Made by a program: the position numbers and the translations under genes | Source of the DNA: Microcaldota archaeon | GTDB taxonomy: Archaea; Micrarchaeota; Micrarchaeia; Micrarchaeales; Micrarchaeaceae | Reading direction: 5' to 3' | Length of the DNA: 64,000 bases | NCBI GenBank assembly: GCA_021816895.1 | Contig: JAKAWW010000001.1 | Span: 372,001 to 436,000 of the forward strand | Notes under the pieces: model-generated | Databases searched by the model: none | What the model was told of the DNA's origin: nothing | The model's input: only the letters and a program-made list of their open reading frames with translations | Part shown: in pieces, positions 56,131-64,000 of the stretch | How positions within the stretch are numbered: position 1 is the first letter of the stretch | Layout of the letters: each line of letters starts with the position of its first letter

Positions 56131-58248
56131 ATGCAGATTCGCGCGCTGCAGGGAAAGCTGCCTAACGAAGTGGTAGAATCGCTGCAAGACAGGGGCATAG
56201 TTTCGCTTACCCCTCCACAGGAGCTTGCGATACAAAATGGCGTGCTTTCAGGCAAGAGCATGCTTATTGCAAGCCCTACGGCAAGCGGCAAGACCTTGGT
56301 CGCTGAACTGGCGTGCATGAATGCCATACTGGGGAAAGGAATGAAAGCAGTATACATAGCCCCGATGCGCGCCCTTGCAACAGAGAAGTTCGAGGAATTC
56401 AAGCACAACTATCCGTACATAAAGGCAGCCATCTCGATCGGCGACCTTGATGCCGATGACCCGTGGCTTTCCGAGTACGAAATGATGTTCTTTTCAACAG
56501 AGAAGTTCGACAGCCTTATGCGCCACGGCATAAACTGGCTGCACAGCCTGGGTTGCGTTGTATTCGACGAGGTGCATATGCTTGGTGACACTTCGCGCGG
56601 CCCTACCTTGGAGCTGCTGATAACCAAGCTGAAAGAGACTACAAGGGCGCAGGTAATAGCACTCAGCGCCACAGTGGGGAACGCGGAAGAAATCGCAAAG
56701 TGGCTCGATGCAAGGCTTGTCACAAGCGATTACAGGCCGGTTCCATTGCTAAAGGGCGTAATGTACAATGGTGAGGCATATTATGTAGAGGACAACGACT
56801 ACAGGCGCGAAAGTATTGACGGCGACAGTGGAATACCAGAAATAAAGATAGTTCAGGATACGCTCAAGAGGGGCAAGCAGGCGCTGCTTTTCTACTCTAC
56901 AAAGAGAAATGCCGAGGCAGGAGCAGCCAAGCTTGCGGATCATGTATCCAGCATGTTAAGCGAAAGCGAAGCAGGCGCTTTAAAAGGGATAAGCAACAAG
57001 GTGCTAAACACCCTTTCAAGGCCCACCGAGCAGTGCAAGAAGCTCTCCATGCTGGTAAGGAGCGGCGTCGCATTCCATCATGCAGGTTTGCTAAACCAGC
57101 AGCGCGCAGAGGTGGAGCATGCGTTCAAAAGCGATCTCATAAAGGTTATATGCGCGACTCCAACCCTGTCGCTAGGGATAAACATGCCGGCGCATACTGT
57201 GGTAGTGAGGGACATAACGAGGTATGAAAACGGCATGAGCGAAAGGCTCGGCGTAAACGAGGTGATGCAGCTTTTCGGCAGGGCTGGCAGGCCCTCTTAC
57301 GACAAGGAAGGCAGGGCCCTGCTCCTCGCAAGCACCAAGGAGCGCATGGAAGAGCTAACGGCGCAATACATACTTGCAAAGCCAGAGCCCATAGAGTCGG
57401 CGCTCGGCATAGCTCCTGTGCTTAGGTCTCACGTGCTTTCGTTCATAGCCGAAGGTTTCCTTACTTCAAGGAAGAGCATTCTAGACTTCATGTTCAAGAC
57501 GTTCTACAGCTACCAGTTCGGCAACAAGCTGCACATAGAGAATATGATTGACGATGTGCTTGAAGACCTGCAAGCGTGGAGCTTCATATTGAAAAACGGC
57601 GTGTCCTATACGGCAACAAGGCTTGGCAAGCGTATAAGCGAGCTCTACATAGACCCGCTTTCTGCTAAGCTCATCATTGAGGCTCTCGAAGGCGAGCTTG
57701 ACAGCATAGGCACGCTATTCATGGTCGCCAATACATTGGAAATGAGGCCTTATGCAAGGGTAACTCAAGAAGCCGAGGAAGAATATGCAATATACATGCA
57801 CAGGCACAAGCGCCTTTTCAGAGCGTACGATTATGAAAGTATGGATCCTGTCGGTGCGTTCAGCACTGCGCTGATGCTAAATGAATGGGCCAGCGAAACG
57901 AAGGAGCAGGACATAGTAAAGAAATACTCTGTGACTCCTGGGGCCCTCTATTCAAAGATAACCAATGCGGACTGGCTCATATACGCTGCAATAGAGATAG
58001 CAAAGATACTGCGCAAGAGGGTCAATGCCATGATAGACATGCGCGTCAGGCTCAGATACGGCATAAAGGAAGAGCTTATGGACCTGGTGCGCCTTGCACA
58101 AGTAGGCAGGGTGAGGGCGCGCCTCCTCTTCGACAATGGTATAACGAGCGTTAGCGACGTTCGCAATAGCACTGAAAAGGTAAAGCTCATACTAGGCAAG
58201 GAAACCGCTGAAATGATATTCAGGGAGAATGGCATAGAATTCCATTAA
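56131..58248 (+). CDS. hel308: Ski2-like DNA helicase Hel308
   Basis: 705 residues. Superfamily 2 motifs: Q-motif LTPPQELAIQNG, motif I IASPTASGKTLVAEL (47-61), Ia IAPMRALATEK, II VVFDEVHMLGDTSRGP, III ALSATVGNAEEIAKW, IV ALLFYSTKRNAEAGA, V TPTLSLGINMPAHTVVVRD, VI MQLFGRAGRPSYDKEG. The C-terminal part includes the ratchet helices and a helix-hairpin-helix-like segment (LMDLVRLAQVGRVRARLLFD). It unwinds lagging strands at stalled forks in archaea. A TATA-like TCTAATAAATC (56101-56111) implies a leaderless ATG. Confidence 0.93.
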   Translation: MQIRALQGKLPNEVVESLQDRGIVSLTPPQELAIQNGVLSGKSMLIASPTASGKTLVAELACMNAILGKGMKAVYIAPMRALATEKFEEFKHNYPYIKAAISIGDLDADDPWLSEYEMMFFSTEKFDSLMRHGINWLHSLGCVVFDEVHMLGDTSRGPTLELLITKLKETTRAQVIALSATVGNAEEIAKWLDARLVTSDYRPVPLLKGVMYNGEAYYVEDNDYRRESIDGDSGIPEIKIVQDTLKRGKQALLFYSTKRNAEAGAAKLADHVSSMLSESEAGALKGISNKVLNTLSRPTEQCKKLSMLVRSGVAFHHAGLLNQQRAEVEHAFKSDLIKVICATPTLSLGINMPAHTVVVRDITRYENGMSERLGVNEVMQLFGRAGRPSYDKEGRALLLASTKERMEELTAQYILAKPEPIESALGIAPVLRSHVLSFIAEGFLTSRKSILDFMFKTFYSYQFGNKLHIENMIDDVLEDLQAWSFILKNGVSYTATRLGKRISELYIDPLSAKLIIEALEGELDSIGTLFMVANTLEMRPYARVTQEAEEEYAIYMHRHKRLFRAYDYESMDPVGAFSTALMLNEWASETKEQDIVKKYSVTPGALYSKITNADWLIYAAIEIAKILRKRVNAMIDMRVRLRYGIKEELMDLVRLAQVGRVRARLLFDNGITSVSDVRNSTEKVKLILGKETAEMIFRENGIEFH

Positions 58249-58321
58249 TGCAAACTTTGAAGGCATCTTTTTATGCCTTTCCAATGAATAAGCTTATCGC
58301 TTTTCATTCAGGGGTGAATTT

Positions 58322-58519
58322 GTGTACATATCAGGCTCTACAATAAGGAAAATACTAAAAGAGGCAGGAGCTTCAAGGACAAGCAGCGAGGCGGTCGAGA
58401 CAATGCAGGAATACGTAAACAATGTTGCTTATGGCGTAGCGCAAAAGGCCGTAAGGCTTTCAAGGCACGCGAAAAGGAAGACAGTAGACACTTCTGATAT
58501 AAAACTGGCCATAAGCTAG
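58322..58519 (+). CDS. Archaeal histone-fold protein
   Basis: 65 residues, a complete single histone fold: helix 1 GSTIRKILKEAGASR, long helix 2 SSEAVETMQEYVNNVAYGVA followed by QKAVRLSRHAKRKTV, and DTSDIKLAIS as loop plus helix 3. It matches HMf-type archaeal histones, which wrap DNA. The start is GTG, after GGGGTGAA (SD). Confidence 0.9.
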   Translation: MYISGSTIRKILKEAGASRTSSEAVETMQEYVNNVAYGVAQKAVRLSRHAKRKTVDTSDIKLAIS

Positions 58520-58660
58520 CAATTTGGCGCTTCATGCTGCTGTGCCTTTCAAATATCCTATAATGACTGAAAATGCAAGGTTTTTAAAAAATTCAAACAT
58601 TGTTGAATAAAATTAAAGAAAAAACAAGGTATTTATATGGGTTCTGCAGCATACTATATT

Positions 58661-58700
58661 GACGGAAGCAGACGATTGCCCACCCAACAATGCTTCTGTC
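58661..58700 (+). promoter_or_regulatory. Hairpin leader of a small gene
   Basis: GACGGAAGC (58661-58669) pairs with GCTTCTGTC (58692-58700) with one G-U pair; inside, ATTG (58675-58678) can pair with CAAT (58688-58691). It lies between a TATA box (GTATTTATATGG, 58629-58640) and the SD GGTGA at 58707-58711, so it occupies the whole 5' UTR. It might control translation. Confidence 0.45.
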
Positions 58701-58717
58701 TCTTTTGGTGAAATTGC

Positions 58718-58876
58718 ATGAACATAAAAATGTTGTTTGCGAGGAAACGCCCAGTTACATATGAAGATGAAAATAGACCAATAAAGAGTGTAGAGATAGG
58801 GCCCAACATGTGGCAGCTTGTATATGCTGACGAGCCTGTTTCTGACACGCTTAAATACAACGATTATAAGGGCTGA
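58718..58876 (+). CDS. 52-residue small protein behind a hairpin leader
   Basis: Reads MNIKMLFARKRPVTYEDENR, then PIKSVEIGPNMWQLVYADEP and VSDTLKYNDYKG. TTGGTGAAATTGC (SD six to eight bases upstream) supports the ATG. The composition is that of a real soluble protein. It has no recognised family; it was found by reading the 400-base gap between the histone and BofA-like genes. Confidence 0.6.
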   Translation: MNIKMLFARKRPVTYEDENRPIKSVEIGPNMWQLVYADEPVSDTLKYNDYKG

Positions 58877-58919
58877 AGAGAATAAGCCCCTTAAAAAGCC
58901 TCCTGTTTCTAAACATTTT

Positions 58920-59198
58920 TCATATTGGTATACCAAACAGCCTTAGTATAACCATGGTACCGACTGCAGGCAGACCGAATATGGCAGTAGATGCTATCTC
59001 TGGTATCCCTGTGGGTATGCCGATTCCAAAGAAATAGTCAAGGGCAAATATAGCTATAATTCCAAGTATGCTGTTTGCTATGATGCCGAATATGATCTTA
59101 AGCAGCAGCTTGCCTACCTTGAATATTATGAAGATTACCAGTGCTATGGCAAGCACAAGTATGATCTCGCTGGCGATAGCCCCTCCGAAAATGCTCAT
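58920..59198 (-). CDS. BofA-like small membrane protein
   Basis: 92 residues with three hydrophobic segments. The block KVGKLLLKIIFGIIANSILG, then IIAIFALDYFFGIGIPTG, and the end TAIFGLPAVGTMVILRLFGI resemble the pro-sigmaK-processing inhibitor BofA family (PF07441), widely present in archaea where its partner is unknown. In Bacillus BofA restrains a site-2 protease; an M50 protease exists here at 41.1 kb, but far away. Confidence 0.7.
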   Translation of the reverse strand: MSIFGGAIASEIILVLAIALVIFIIFKVGKLLLKIIFGIIANSILGIIAIFALDYFFGIGIPTGIPEIASTAIFGLPAVGTMVILRLFGIPI

Positions 59199-59225
59199 TT
59201 GAACCTATCAATTTTGCAAGGCAAT

Positions 59226-59236
59226 CAATAAAAAGA
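59226..59236 (+). promoter_or_regulatory. Likely TATA box for RNase P RNA
   Basis: AATAAAAAGA sits 20-30 bases upstream of the P1 helix, the expected distance. Confidence 0.4.
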
Positions 59237-59255
59237 TGAGCTGCTTATCCATATA

Positions 59256-59483
59256 TGTGGCAGGCGGGCAGCTTACCGAAAGGAGGAAGCTCCCCTCATG
59301 CAGAGTGCATATGGCCCAAGGCCTAATCCGGAATAGAAACGATACCATTGCAATGCAAAGGCGATGACTCTACGAGCGCATTGGTATGGGTGAAACGCGC
59401 CGGTGCGTGCACGATGAGCATGCAAGGCTAAGCCGCTTAGACTAATGCTGCCTAAAACAAAAAGGGGGCTACGGCCTGCCACA
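59256..59483 (+). ncRNA. rnpB: RNase P RNA, compact
   Basis: P1 is TGTGGCAGGC (59256-59265) with GCCTGCCACA (59474-59483). P2 is GGCAGC (59267-59272) with GCTGCC (59447-59452). P4 is AGC-U-CCCC (59288-59295) with GGGGGCT (59464-59470), leaving the universal bulged U. Conserved sequences are present: GGAGGAAGCTCC, ATAGAAACGATACC, GGTATGGGTGAAACG, TTAGACTAATGCTGCC, and AAACAAAAAGGGGGCTACGG. At about 228 bases it is shorter than most archaeal P RNAs (around 300). It processes tRNA 5' ends with protein partners. Confidence 0.88.
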
Positions 59484-59681
59484 TTGAGCTTTATATGCCA
59501 TACAACACAAAGGCGCGCCGCTAATCGCGACATTTTACACGGTTTACAGGCGTAAGTCAGACCGAAAGATTTAAATATCTAATTGTGCGTAATATATCTG
59601 TCTTATTTTAGAAAGATTTAAAAATGTTTTGCACTTTAAGCGCGTCTCTTAACAAGCGCACTTAACCCAGAAGTGGTAGAA
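59484..59681. promoter_or_regulatory. Spacer with two BRE/TATA motifs ahead of tfb
   Basis: GAAAGATTTAAATAT (59564-59578) and GAAAGATTTAAAAATG (59611-59626) are near-repeats and both look like BRE+TATA, so tfb may have two promoters, or one may be an autoregulatory binding site. Other parts show no clear feature apart from a GC-rich AAGGCGCGCCGCTAATCGCG near 59510. Confidence 0.55.
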
Positions 59682-60848
59682 ATGGCAAAAAAAACATCTC
59701 ACAAGCAAAGACATGCAGCTGCAAGCAGCAAGGCCTCAGGGGCCAAAAGGCAGCGCTCCAAGAGCGCCGTGTCAAAGCAAAGCGCACCAGCGCAAGAGCA
59801 GGGCGATGATGTAAAGCGCATAGTGGTTACCGACAACAAGCTTAACGTCGAAGAACTTGATTCGAAGAGGGGCAGGGGCAGACCCAAGCATTCATACGGG
59901 GAAGAGCCGGGAGCACCTGCCAACACACCGAGCCTGAGCGAGCCGATAAAGAAATGCCCGAGCTGTGGCAGCACAGACCTTGTATATGATAATGAGCGCG
60001 GCGAGCTCATCTGCAACAACTGCGGCCTTGTTATAGAAGAGAATATGACAGATTCAGGCCCGGAGTGGCGCGCCTTCGATTCTGACCAGCGCAATTCAAG
60101 GGCCAGAACAGGAGCACCGATAAAGTATACAAAATCCAACAGGGGGCTTGTCACGGAGATAGACCTTTATAACAAGGATATCCGCGGGGTAAGGATACCA
60201 TCGAAAAGGCAGGCTCAGCTTTACAGGATGCGCAAGTGGCACAAGCGCGCGAGCATCGCAAGCTCAAGCGAAAGGAACTACCTGATAGCGCTTCCGGAGC
60301 TCAACCGCGTTTCTAGCTATCTGGGCTTGCCGGAAAACATACGCGAGAGCGCAGCGCTTCTCTACAGAAAGTGCGTGCAGAACAACCTTATACGCGGAAG
60401 GCCCATAGAAACGGTGGTGCAGGCCGTGATATACGCTGCATGCCGCGCCGCAGGGATGCCCAGAACCCTTGACGAGATAGCCAGCATAGCAGGCTTGCCC
60501 AAGAAAGAGATAGGCAGGGCCTACAGGGTGATATCGCACGAGCTTGACCTAAAGATACCGCTTACAGATCCAATAGCATATGTTCCCAGGTATGTCAACG
60601 CCCTTAAGCTGAGCAGCGAAGCCCAGGAAAAGGCCATAGTGCTGCTCAAAGACGCGATGAAGCGCGGGCTTATCTCAGGAAGAAGCCCTACGGGTGTGAG
60701 TGCAGCGGCTGTATACATAGCCGGAGCACTTGCTGGCGAGCGCAGAACGCAGAAAGAGGTGGCTGACGTAGCCGGTGTGACAGAGGTCACAATAAGGAAC
60801 AGGTACAGGGAGCTAAAGGAGCAGCTGAACATAGACGTAAACCTGTGA
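59682..60848 (+). CDS. tfb: Transcription initiation factor TFB with AT-hook-bearing N-terminal extension
   Basis: About 388 residues from ATG 59682 (GTG 59673 is possible); typical TFB is near 300. The extra N-terminal 90 residues are basic and low-complexity (SSKASGAKRQRSKSAVSKQS) and contain an AT-hook core, KRGRGRPKHS. Next the zinc ribbon KKCPSCGSTDLVYDNERGEL with ICNNCGLVIEE, the B-reader/linker SGPEWRAFDSDQRNSRARTG, and two cyclin repeats (AVIYAACRAAGMPRTLDEIA; AAVYIAGALAGERRTQKEVA). It recruits RNA polymerase to TBP-TATA complexes. The extension may give additional minor-groove contacts. Confidence 0.93.
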   Translation: MAKKTSHKQRHAAASSKASGAKRQRSKSAVSKQSAPAQEQGDDVKRIVVTDNKLNVEELDSKRGRGRPKHSYGEEPGAPANTPSLSEPIKKCPSCGSTDLVYDNERGELICNNCGLVIEENMTDSGPEWRAFDSDQRNSRARTGAPIKYTKSNRGLVTEIDLYNKDIRGVRIPSKRQAQLYRMRKWHKRASIASSSERNYLIALPELNRVSSYLGLPENIRESAALLYRKCVQNNLIRGRPIETVVQAVIYAACRAAGMPRTLDEIASIAGLPKKEIGRAYRVISHELDLKIPLTDPIAYVPRYVNALKLSSEAQEKAIVLLKDAMKRGLISGRSPTGVSAAAVYIAGALAGERRTQKEVADVAGVTEVTIRNRYRELKEQLNIDVNL

Positions 60849-60861
60849 GCCGAGTGGTCCA

Positions 60862-61269
60862 ATGAGGATGCACCTGCTTGTATTTGCGTTCGTGGCACTC
60901 GTTGCAGTATCTATGGCATTCCCATACGCACATTCAGCTAATGCAAGCGCAAGCTTTAGCACAGAGCTCAATGCCACCATGGGCTACATAAGCATGGTGA
61001 ACAAGAGTGCCTACATAATATTCTACCCGAACCTTACCGCTGCATACAATTATGTGAGCGAGGCGAAGAAGGCTGCGAGCACCGATCCGCAGCGTGCAAG
61101 CGCGCTATTGGCGGATGCAAAGGCTAGCGCCTCGGTGCAGCTTTCAAGCATCTACAGGTACAGGACAGAATCTGTGGTGGCGCTTGCTGCTTTTTCAGTA
61201 GCGCTTGCAATATTGATATACCTGTATATGCGGCCCAGCAGACAGGCGCGCAATAATTACAGGCGTTAA
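60862..61269 (+). CDS. Small exported protein with C-terminal membrane anchor
   Basis: 135 residues: signal peptide (MHLLVFAFVALVAVSMAFPY, then AHSANAS), an external helical part (LNATMGYISMVNKSAYIIFY; YNYVSEAKKAASTDPQRASA), and a C-terminal membrane helix (VVALAAFSVALAILIYLYM) with basic tail RPSRQARNNYRR. The gene starts 13 bases after tfb. No family recognised. Confidence 0.65.
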   Translation: MRMHLLVFAFVALVAVSMAFPYAHSANASASFSTELNATMGYISMVNKSAYIIFYPNLTAAYNYVSEAKKAASTDPQRASALLADAKASASVQLSSIYRYRTESVVALAAFSVALAILIYLYMRPSRQARNNYRR

Positions 61270-61389
61270 TGCGGCTTTTTGAGCAAAAAGTTTCGGTCGC
61301 GTTAGCCAAATGCCTAAAATCCGAGATTCTGCAGAATAGGCTTAAAAAGCTTTTTTAAGAAGCATATATTGACCAGAGGTGGTTTTGTG

Positions 61390-61638
61390 ATGGGAGAACA
61401 GGTAATGGAAGGATTAGTATACGAACTGAAAATCGTGGCAAAGGGGGCCCGTGGTGAAGGAATAGGCAGGATAGGCGACTTTGTGGTGTTTGTAAAGAAC
61501 GCCAAGACAAGGGTTGGCAACACCTACAAAATAAAGCTTACAAAAGCATATCGTACCTTTGGTTACGGCGAGCTTGATAGCAGCGAAGGGCAGTTCGTCG
61601 GAAGCGGAAGCCTTGTAGACCTTAGCGCTCCAGCATAA
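61390..61638 (+). CDS. Stand-alone TRAM-domain protein
   Basis: 82 residues from ATG 61390, following GAGGTGGT. One TRAM domain: VYELKIVAKGARGEGIGRIG, DFVVFVKNAKTRVGNTYKIK. Archaeal TRAM proteins act as RNA-binding chaperones, abundant in cold-adapted methanogens. The C-terminal part (SSEGQFVGSGSLVDL) is unusual in length. Confidence 0.85.
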   Translation: MGEQVMEGLVYELKIVAKGARGEGIGRIGDFVVFVKNAKTRVGNTYKIKLTKAYRTFGYGELDSSEGQFVGSGSLVDLSAPA

Positions 61639-61669
61639 ATGCGAACCACAGTGCAGAAATAAAGAGAAA

Positions 61670-61686
61670 ACCTTATATAATTATTG
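61670..61686 (+). promoter_or_regulatory. TATA promoter of psmB
   Basis: AAAACCTTATATAATTATTGG contains TATA box CTTATATAA, about 80 bases before the ATG at 61765. Confidence 0.5.
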
Positions 61687-61764
61687 GTAGGATAGTATAT
61701 GAATTCCTTTTGTTTTGGTGGCGACTATTTTGTCTTCTGCTTTGCATTTGTCAGAGGTGTATGA

Positions 61765-62403
61765 ATGGATAATATAAGCTATTCCAAGATAATGAAAGGT
61801 ACTACTACCGTAGGCATGATTTGCAGCGATGGGATTGTAATAGGTGCTGATACGAGGGCTACTATGGACACGTTTATATCGACGTCTGAAGCCAAAAAGG
61901 TGTGGAAGATATCAGATAACCTTGGCATGACTATAGCTGGCGCAGTTGGCGATGCTCAGGAGCTAATACGCATAATCAAGGCACAGAGCGACCTGTACAA
62001 GATGAACGAGGGCAGGCCGATGTCTCCAAAGGCAGCTGCATCGCTGCTGTCTATAATACTCCAGGAAAACAAGATGATGCCGTTCTACGTGCAGCTCATC
62101 GTGGCCGGCATGGATGGCGATGTGCCTCAATTGTACGACATGGATCCGCTCGGCGGTTATACAGAAAACACGAAGTTCACAGCGACTGGCTCAGGGTCGC
62201 TTACCGCGTTGGGCTACATAGAAGACATGTACAAAAAGGGCCTTACGACAAAAGAAGCCGTCAAAGGCATAGCAAGAGCCCTAAGCATTGCGATGCGCAG
62301 GGATTCCGCTACGGGCGACAATATGATAATCGCAGCCATAACGAAGGAAGGCTATGCGGAATACGCAGGCAAAGACCTTGAAAAGGCCCTGGCCGGCAAA
62401 TGA
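61765..62403 (+). CDS. psmB: Proteasome beta subunit
   Basis: 212 residues. A 12-residue propeptide ends MKG before TTTVGMICSDGIVIGADTRA; the catalytic nucleophile Thr is residue 13 after autocleavage. Other family sites: SEAKKVWKISDNLGMTIAGA, VAGMDGDVPQLYDMDPLGGY, TATGSGSLTALGYIEDMY, MRRDSATGDNMIIAAI. Together with an alpha ring it forms the 20S core; the alpha gene is not in this window. It sits directly before aCPSF1, with a separate start. Confidence 0.94.
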   Translation: MDNISYSKIMKGTTTVGMICSDGIVIGADTRATMDTFISTSEAKKVWKISDNLGMTIAGAVGDAQELIRIIKAQSDLYKMNEGRPMSPKAAASLLSIILQENKMMPFYVQLIVAGMDGDVPQLYDMDPLGGYTENTKFTATGSGSLTALGYIEDMYKKGLTTKEAVKGIARALSIAMRRDSATGDNMIIAAITKEGYAEYAGKDLEKALAGK

Positions 62404-62463
62404 ATGCCCATTAAAGATTGTTACATCATTTCATTTTTAAATTTCTAGTCTCTCAGTGATCTA

Positions 62464-64000
62464 TTGGAGTCAAAGAACTCAGAAGAAAACGGCAAGGCCC
62501 GTGCAGAAGAGCTTTTTAGCAAGATACAGTCAATGCTGCCAGACGAGATCGGCTTTGTCAAGGCCGAATTCGAGGGCCCTGACATTGTAGTGTACATGAA
62601 GAACCCAAGACCGCTCTACGAAAACGATTCGATAATAAGGAATGTAGCTTCAGCAATAAAGAAAAAGCTCATAATACGGAGCGACAGCTCGGTGCTCATG
62701 CCTCCTGAAAAGGCAGCCGAAATAATAGGCACTCTCATACCAAAAGAGGCGGTTGTGGCAAACGTTAAATTTGTCCCGGAGTTCTCCGAAGTATACATAG
62801 AGGCGCTCAAGCCCGGCCTTGTGATCGGCAAGGGTGGCTCTACCCTAAAGAACATAGCTACGCAGACCAACTGGACCCCAAAGGTGCTTAGAACTCCAAC
62901 AATGAACAGCGAAACTATAAAAGGCGTGAGGCAGCTCCTCTTCAACGAAGCAGATTTCAGGAAGAAGTTCCTTGTAAGCGTAGGCAAGAACATAAACAAG
63001 ACCATAATGAAGAGCGAATGGCTTAAGGCTACCGCTTTGGGCGGCTTCCGCGAGGTTGGCAGGAGCACGCTGCTGCTCGAAACGCCAAATTCAAAGGTGC
63101 TAGTCGATTGCGGCCTTAGCCCAGAGCCCTCGATAAAAGGCCTTGACGCCAATGGCGATTCAGAGATCAACAAGGCATTTCCGTACCTTGAAAATGCGAA
63201 CATATCGATAAACGAGCTCGATGCCGTGGTGCTCACGCATGCGCATATGGACCACATAGGCTTTGTGCCATACTTATTCAAGTTCGGCTATGACGGGCCA
63301 GTGTACTGCACTCCCCCTACAAGGGACCTCGCCGCGCTGCTGCTCAACGATTATATAAGGCTTGTCGCAAAAAGCGGCGGCACTCCGCTTTACGACGAGA
63401 AGGACATAAGGAAGATGCTTACCCACATGATAACAAGGGATTATGAGGAGGTCACCAACATAACCGATGAGCTGAAGCTCACATACCATAATGCGGGGCA
63501 CATCCTCGGCAGCGCGACCGTGCACCTGCATGCAGGCGAAGGCGTATACAACATAGTGCACACTGGTGACATGAAGTACGGCTTTACAAGGCTTTTCGAC
63601 CCTGCAAATACAAGATACCCGAGAATAGACGCGCTGTTCATAGAGAGCACGTATGGCGGCGCAAATGACATTACGAAGAACAGGAACGACGCCGAAATAG
63701 AGCTCATGGACATAGTGAAGCGCACCATAGACAACGGCGGCAAGGTGCTCATACCACTGTTTGCGGTGGGCAGGAGCCAGGAGCTGCAGCTTGTTCTGGA
63801 AAACTACATAGCCAACAACCTGAAATACAAGATGGACGTGCCCGTCTACCTTGACGGCATGATCCTCGAAGCAAGCGCTATCCATACAGCATACCCGGAA
63901 TACCTTAAGGAAAGCCTTAGGAACCGCATACTGAACAACAGGTCGCCTTTCGAGAGCGAAATCTTCGAGGTGATCAAAGGAGAGAGATCCGAGATTAATG
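62464..64000 (+). CDS. KH-domain beta-CASP ribonuclease aCPSF1 (3' end outside window)
   Basis: The open frame runs 512 codons to the edge; the family is about 630 residues. The start is TTG at 62464, preceded by CAGTGAT (SD) and by an in-frame TAG at 62446. The N-terminal KH-like pair includes FEGPDIVVYMKNPRPLYEND and PGLVIGKGGSTLKNIATQT. The MBL domain has GGFREVGRSTLLLETPNSKV, LTHAHMDHIGFVPYLFKFG, NAGHILGSATVHLH and HTGDMKYGFTRLF; the beta-CASP part begins IESTYGGANDITKNRNDAEI and PLFAVGRSQELQLVL. In archaea it ends transcripts by endonucleolytic cleavage (general termination factor). Confidence 0.93.
   Translation, partial: MESKNSEENGKARAEELFSKIQSMLPDEIGFVKAEFEGPDIVVYMKNPRPLYENDSIIRNVASAIKKKLIIRSDSSVLMPPEKAAEIIGTLIPKEAVVANVKFVPEFSEVYIEALKPGLVIGKGGSTLKNIATQTNWTPKVLRTPTMNSETIKGVRQLLFNEADFRKKFLVSVGKNINKTIMKSEWLKATALGGFREVGRSTLLLETPNSKVLVDCGLSPEPSIKGLDANGDSEINKAFPYLENANISINELDAVVLTHAHMDHIGFVPYLFKFGYDGPVYCTPPTRDLAALLLNDYIRLVAKSGGTPLYDEKDIRKMLTHMITRDYEEVTNITDELKLTYHNAGHILGSATVHLHAGEGVYNIVHTGDMKYGFTRLFDPANTRYPRIDALFIESTYGGANDITKNRNDAEIELMDIVKRTIDNGGKVLIPLFAVGRSQELQLVLENYIANNLKYKMDVPVYLDGMILEASAIHTAYPEYLKESLRNRILNNRSPFESEIFEVIKGERSEIN

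Overview
The window is archaeal chromosome. Direct indicators are an extended TFB, archaeal-type uL15/uL30, a histone-fold protein, a proteasome beta subunit, Hel308, EndoQ, Dph6 and two archaeal beta-CASP ribonucleases (the KH-domain aCPSF1 runs off the right edge). Signals follow archaeal rules: BRE/TATA boxes near -26, GGTGA-type Shine-Dalgarno sites and many apparently leaderless starts. The compact layout, the very large N/S/T/Y-rich surface proteins with LamG repeats, and tRNA introns at unusual places suggest a DPANN archaeon of the Micrarchaeota (ARMAN) type. That placement is inference and was not tested by phylogeny.

Layout. 1-3.1 kb: a tRNA methylthiotransferase cut by the left edge, a LamG-protein relic, and an AbiE-type toxin/antitoxin pair. 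3.1-18.2 kb: core genes, namely ileS with eroded class I motifs, M24 peptidase plus aCPSF2, uL30-uL15-glycosyltransferase-coiled coil, a repair cluster (EndoQ and two endonuclease III paralogues), dph6, a lipoate-ligase-like protein lacking its lysine, and an HExxH protein. 18.36-27.90 kb: an AT-rich element of about 9.5 kb integrated at the 3' end of a tRNA-Thr gene, bounded by an 11-bp direct repeat. It carries a tyrosine recombinase with a zinc ribbon, a RepA-like ATPase next to an iteron-like array, many very small overlapping genes with strong SD sites, membrane proteins, a structured non-coding stretch and tandem palindromes over a TATA box. 27.9-39.5 kb: intron-containing tRNA-Thr, an EF-Tu domain-2-like protein, a pilin-like DUF2341 protein, rsmA, an MBL hydrolase, a 1638-residue surface protein with a basic membrane partner, and three tandem TrkA-N proteins. 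39.5-41.07 kb: a 158-bp direct repeat carrying tRNA-Gln brackets hemA, which begins with codons copied from the neighbouring TrkA gene. 41.1-54.8 kb: an M50 protease, a pilus-type secretion operon (coiled coil, ATPase, accessory protein, two TadC/FlaJ-like proteins), and a convergent operon of four large pilin-like proteins with LamG and PQQ-type propeller domains. 55-64 kb: PH-domain protein, hel308, histone, a small gene behind a hairpin leader, a BofA-like protein, RNase P RNA, tfb with an AT-hook, a TRAM protein, psmB and aCPSF1.

How parts fit. The ATPase and two polytopic proteins form a type IV pilus-like assembly platform. The neighbouring N-terminal-helix proteins are its likely substrates and would display LamG (glycan-binding type) domains at the surface. 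The element at tRNA-Thr looks like an integrative plasmid or virus with its own origin and regulation. The hemA/tRNA-Gln duplication looks like a recent insertion that placed a metabolic gene under a tRNA promoter.
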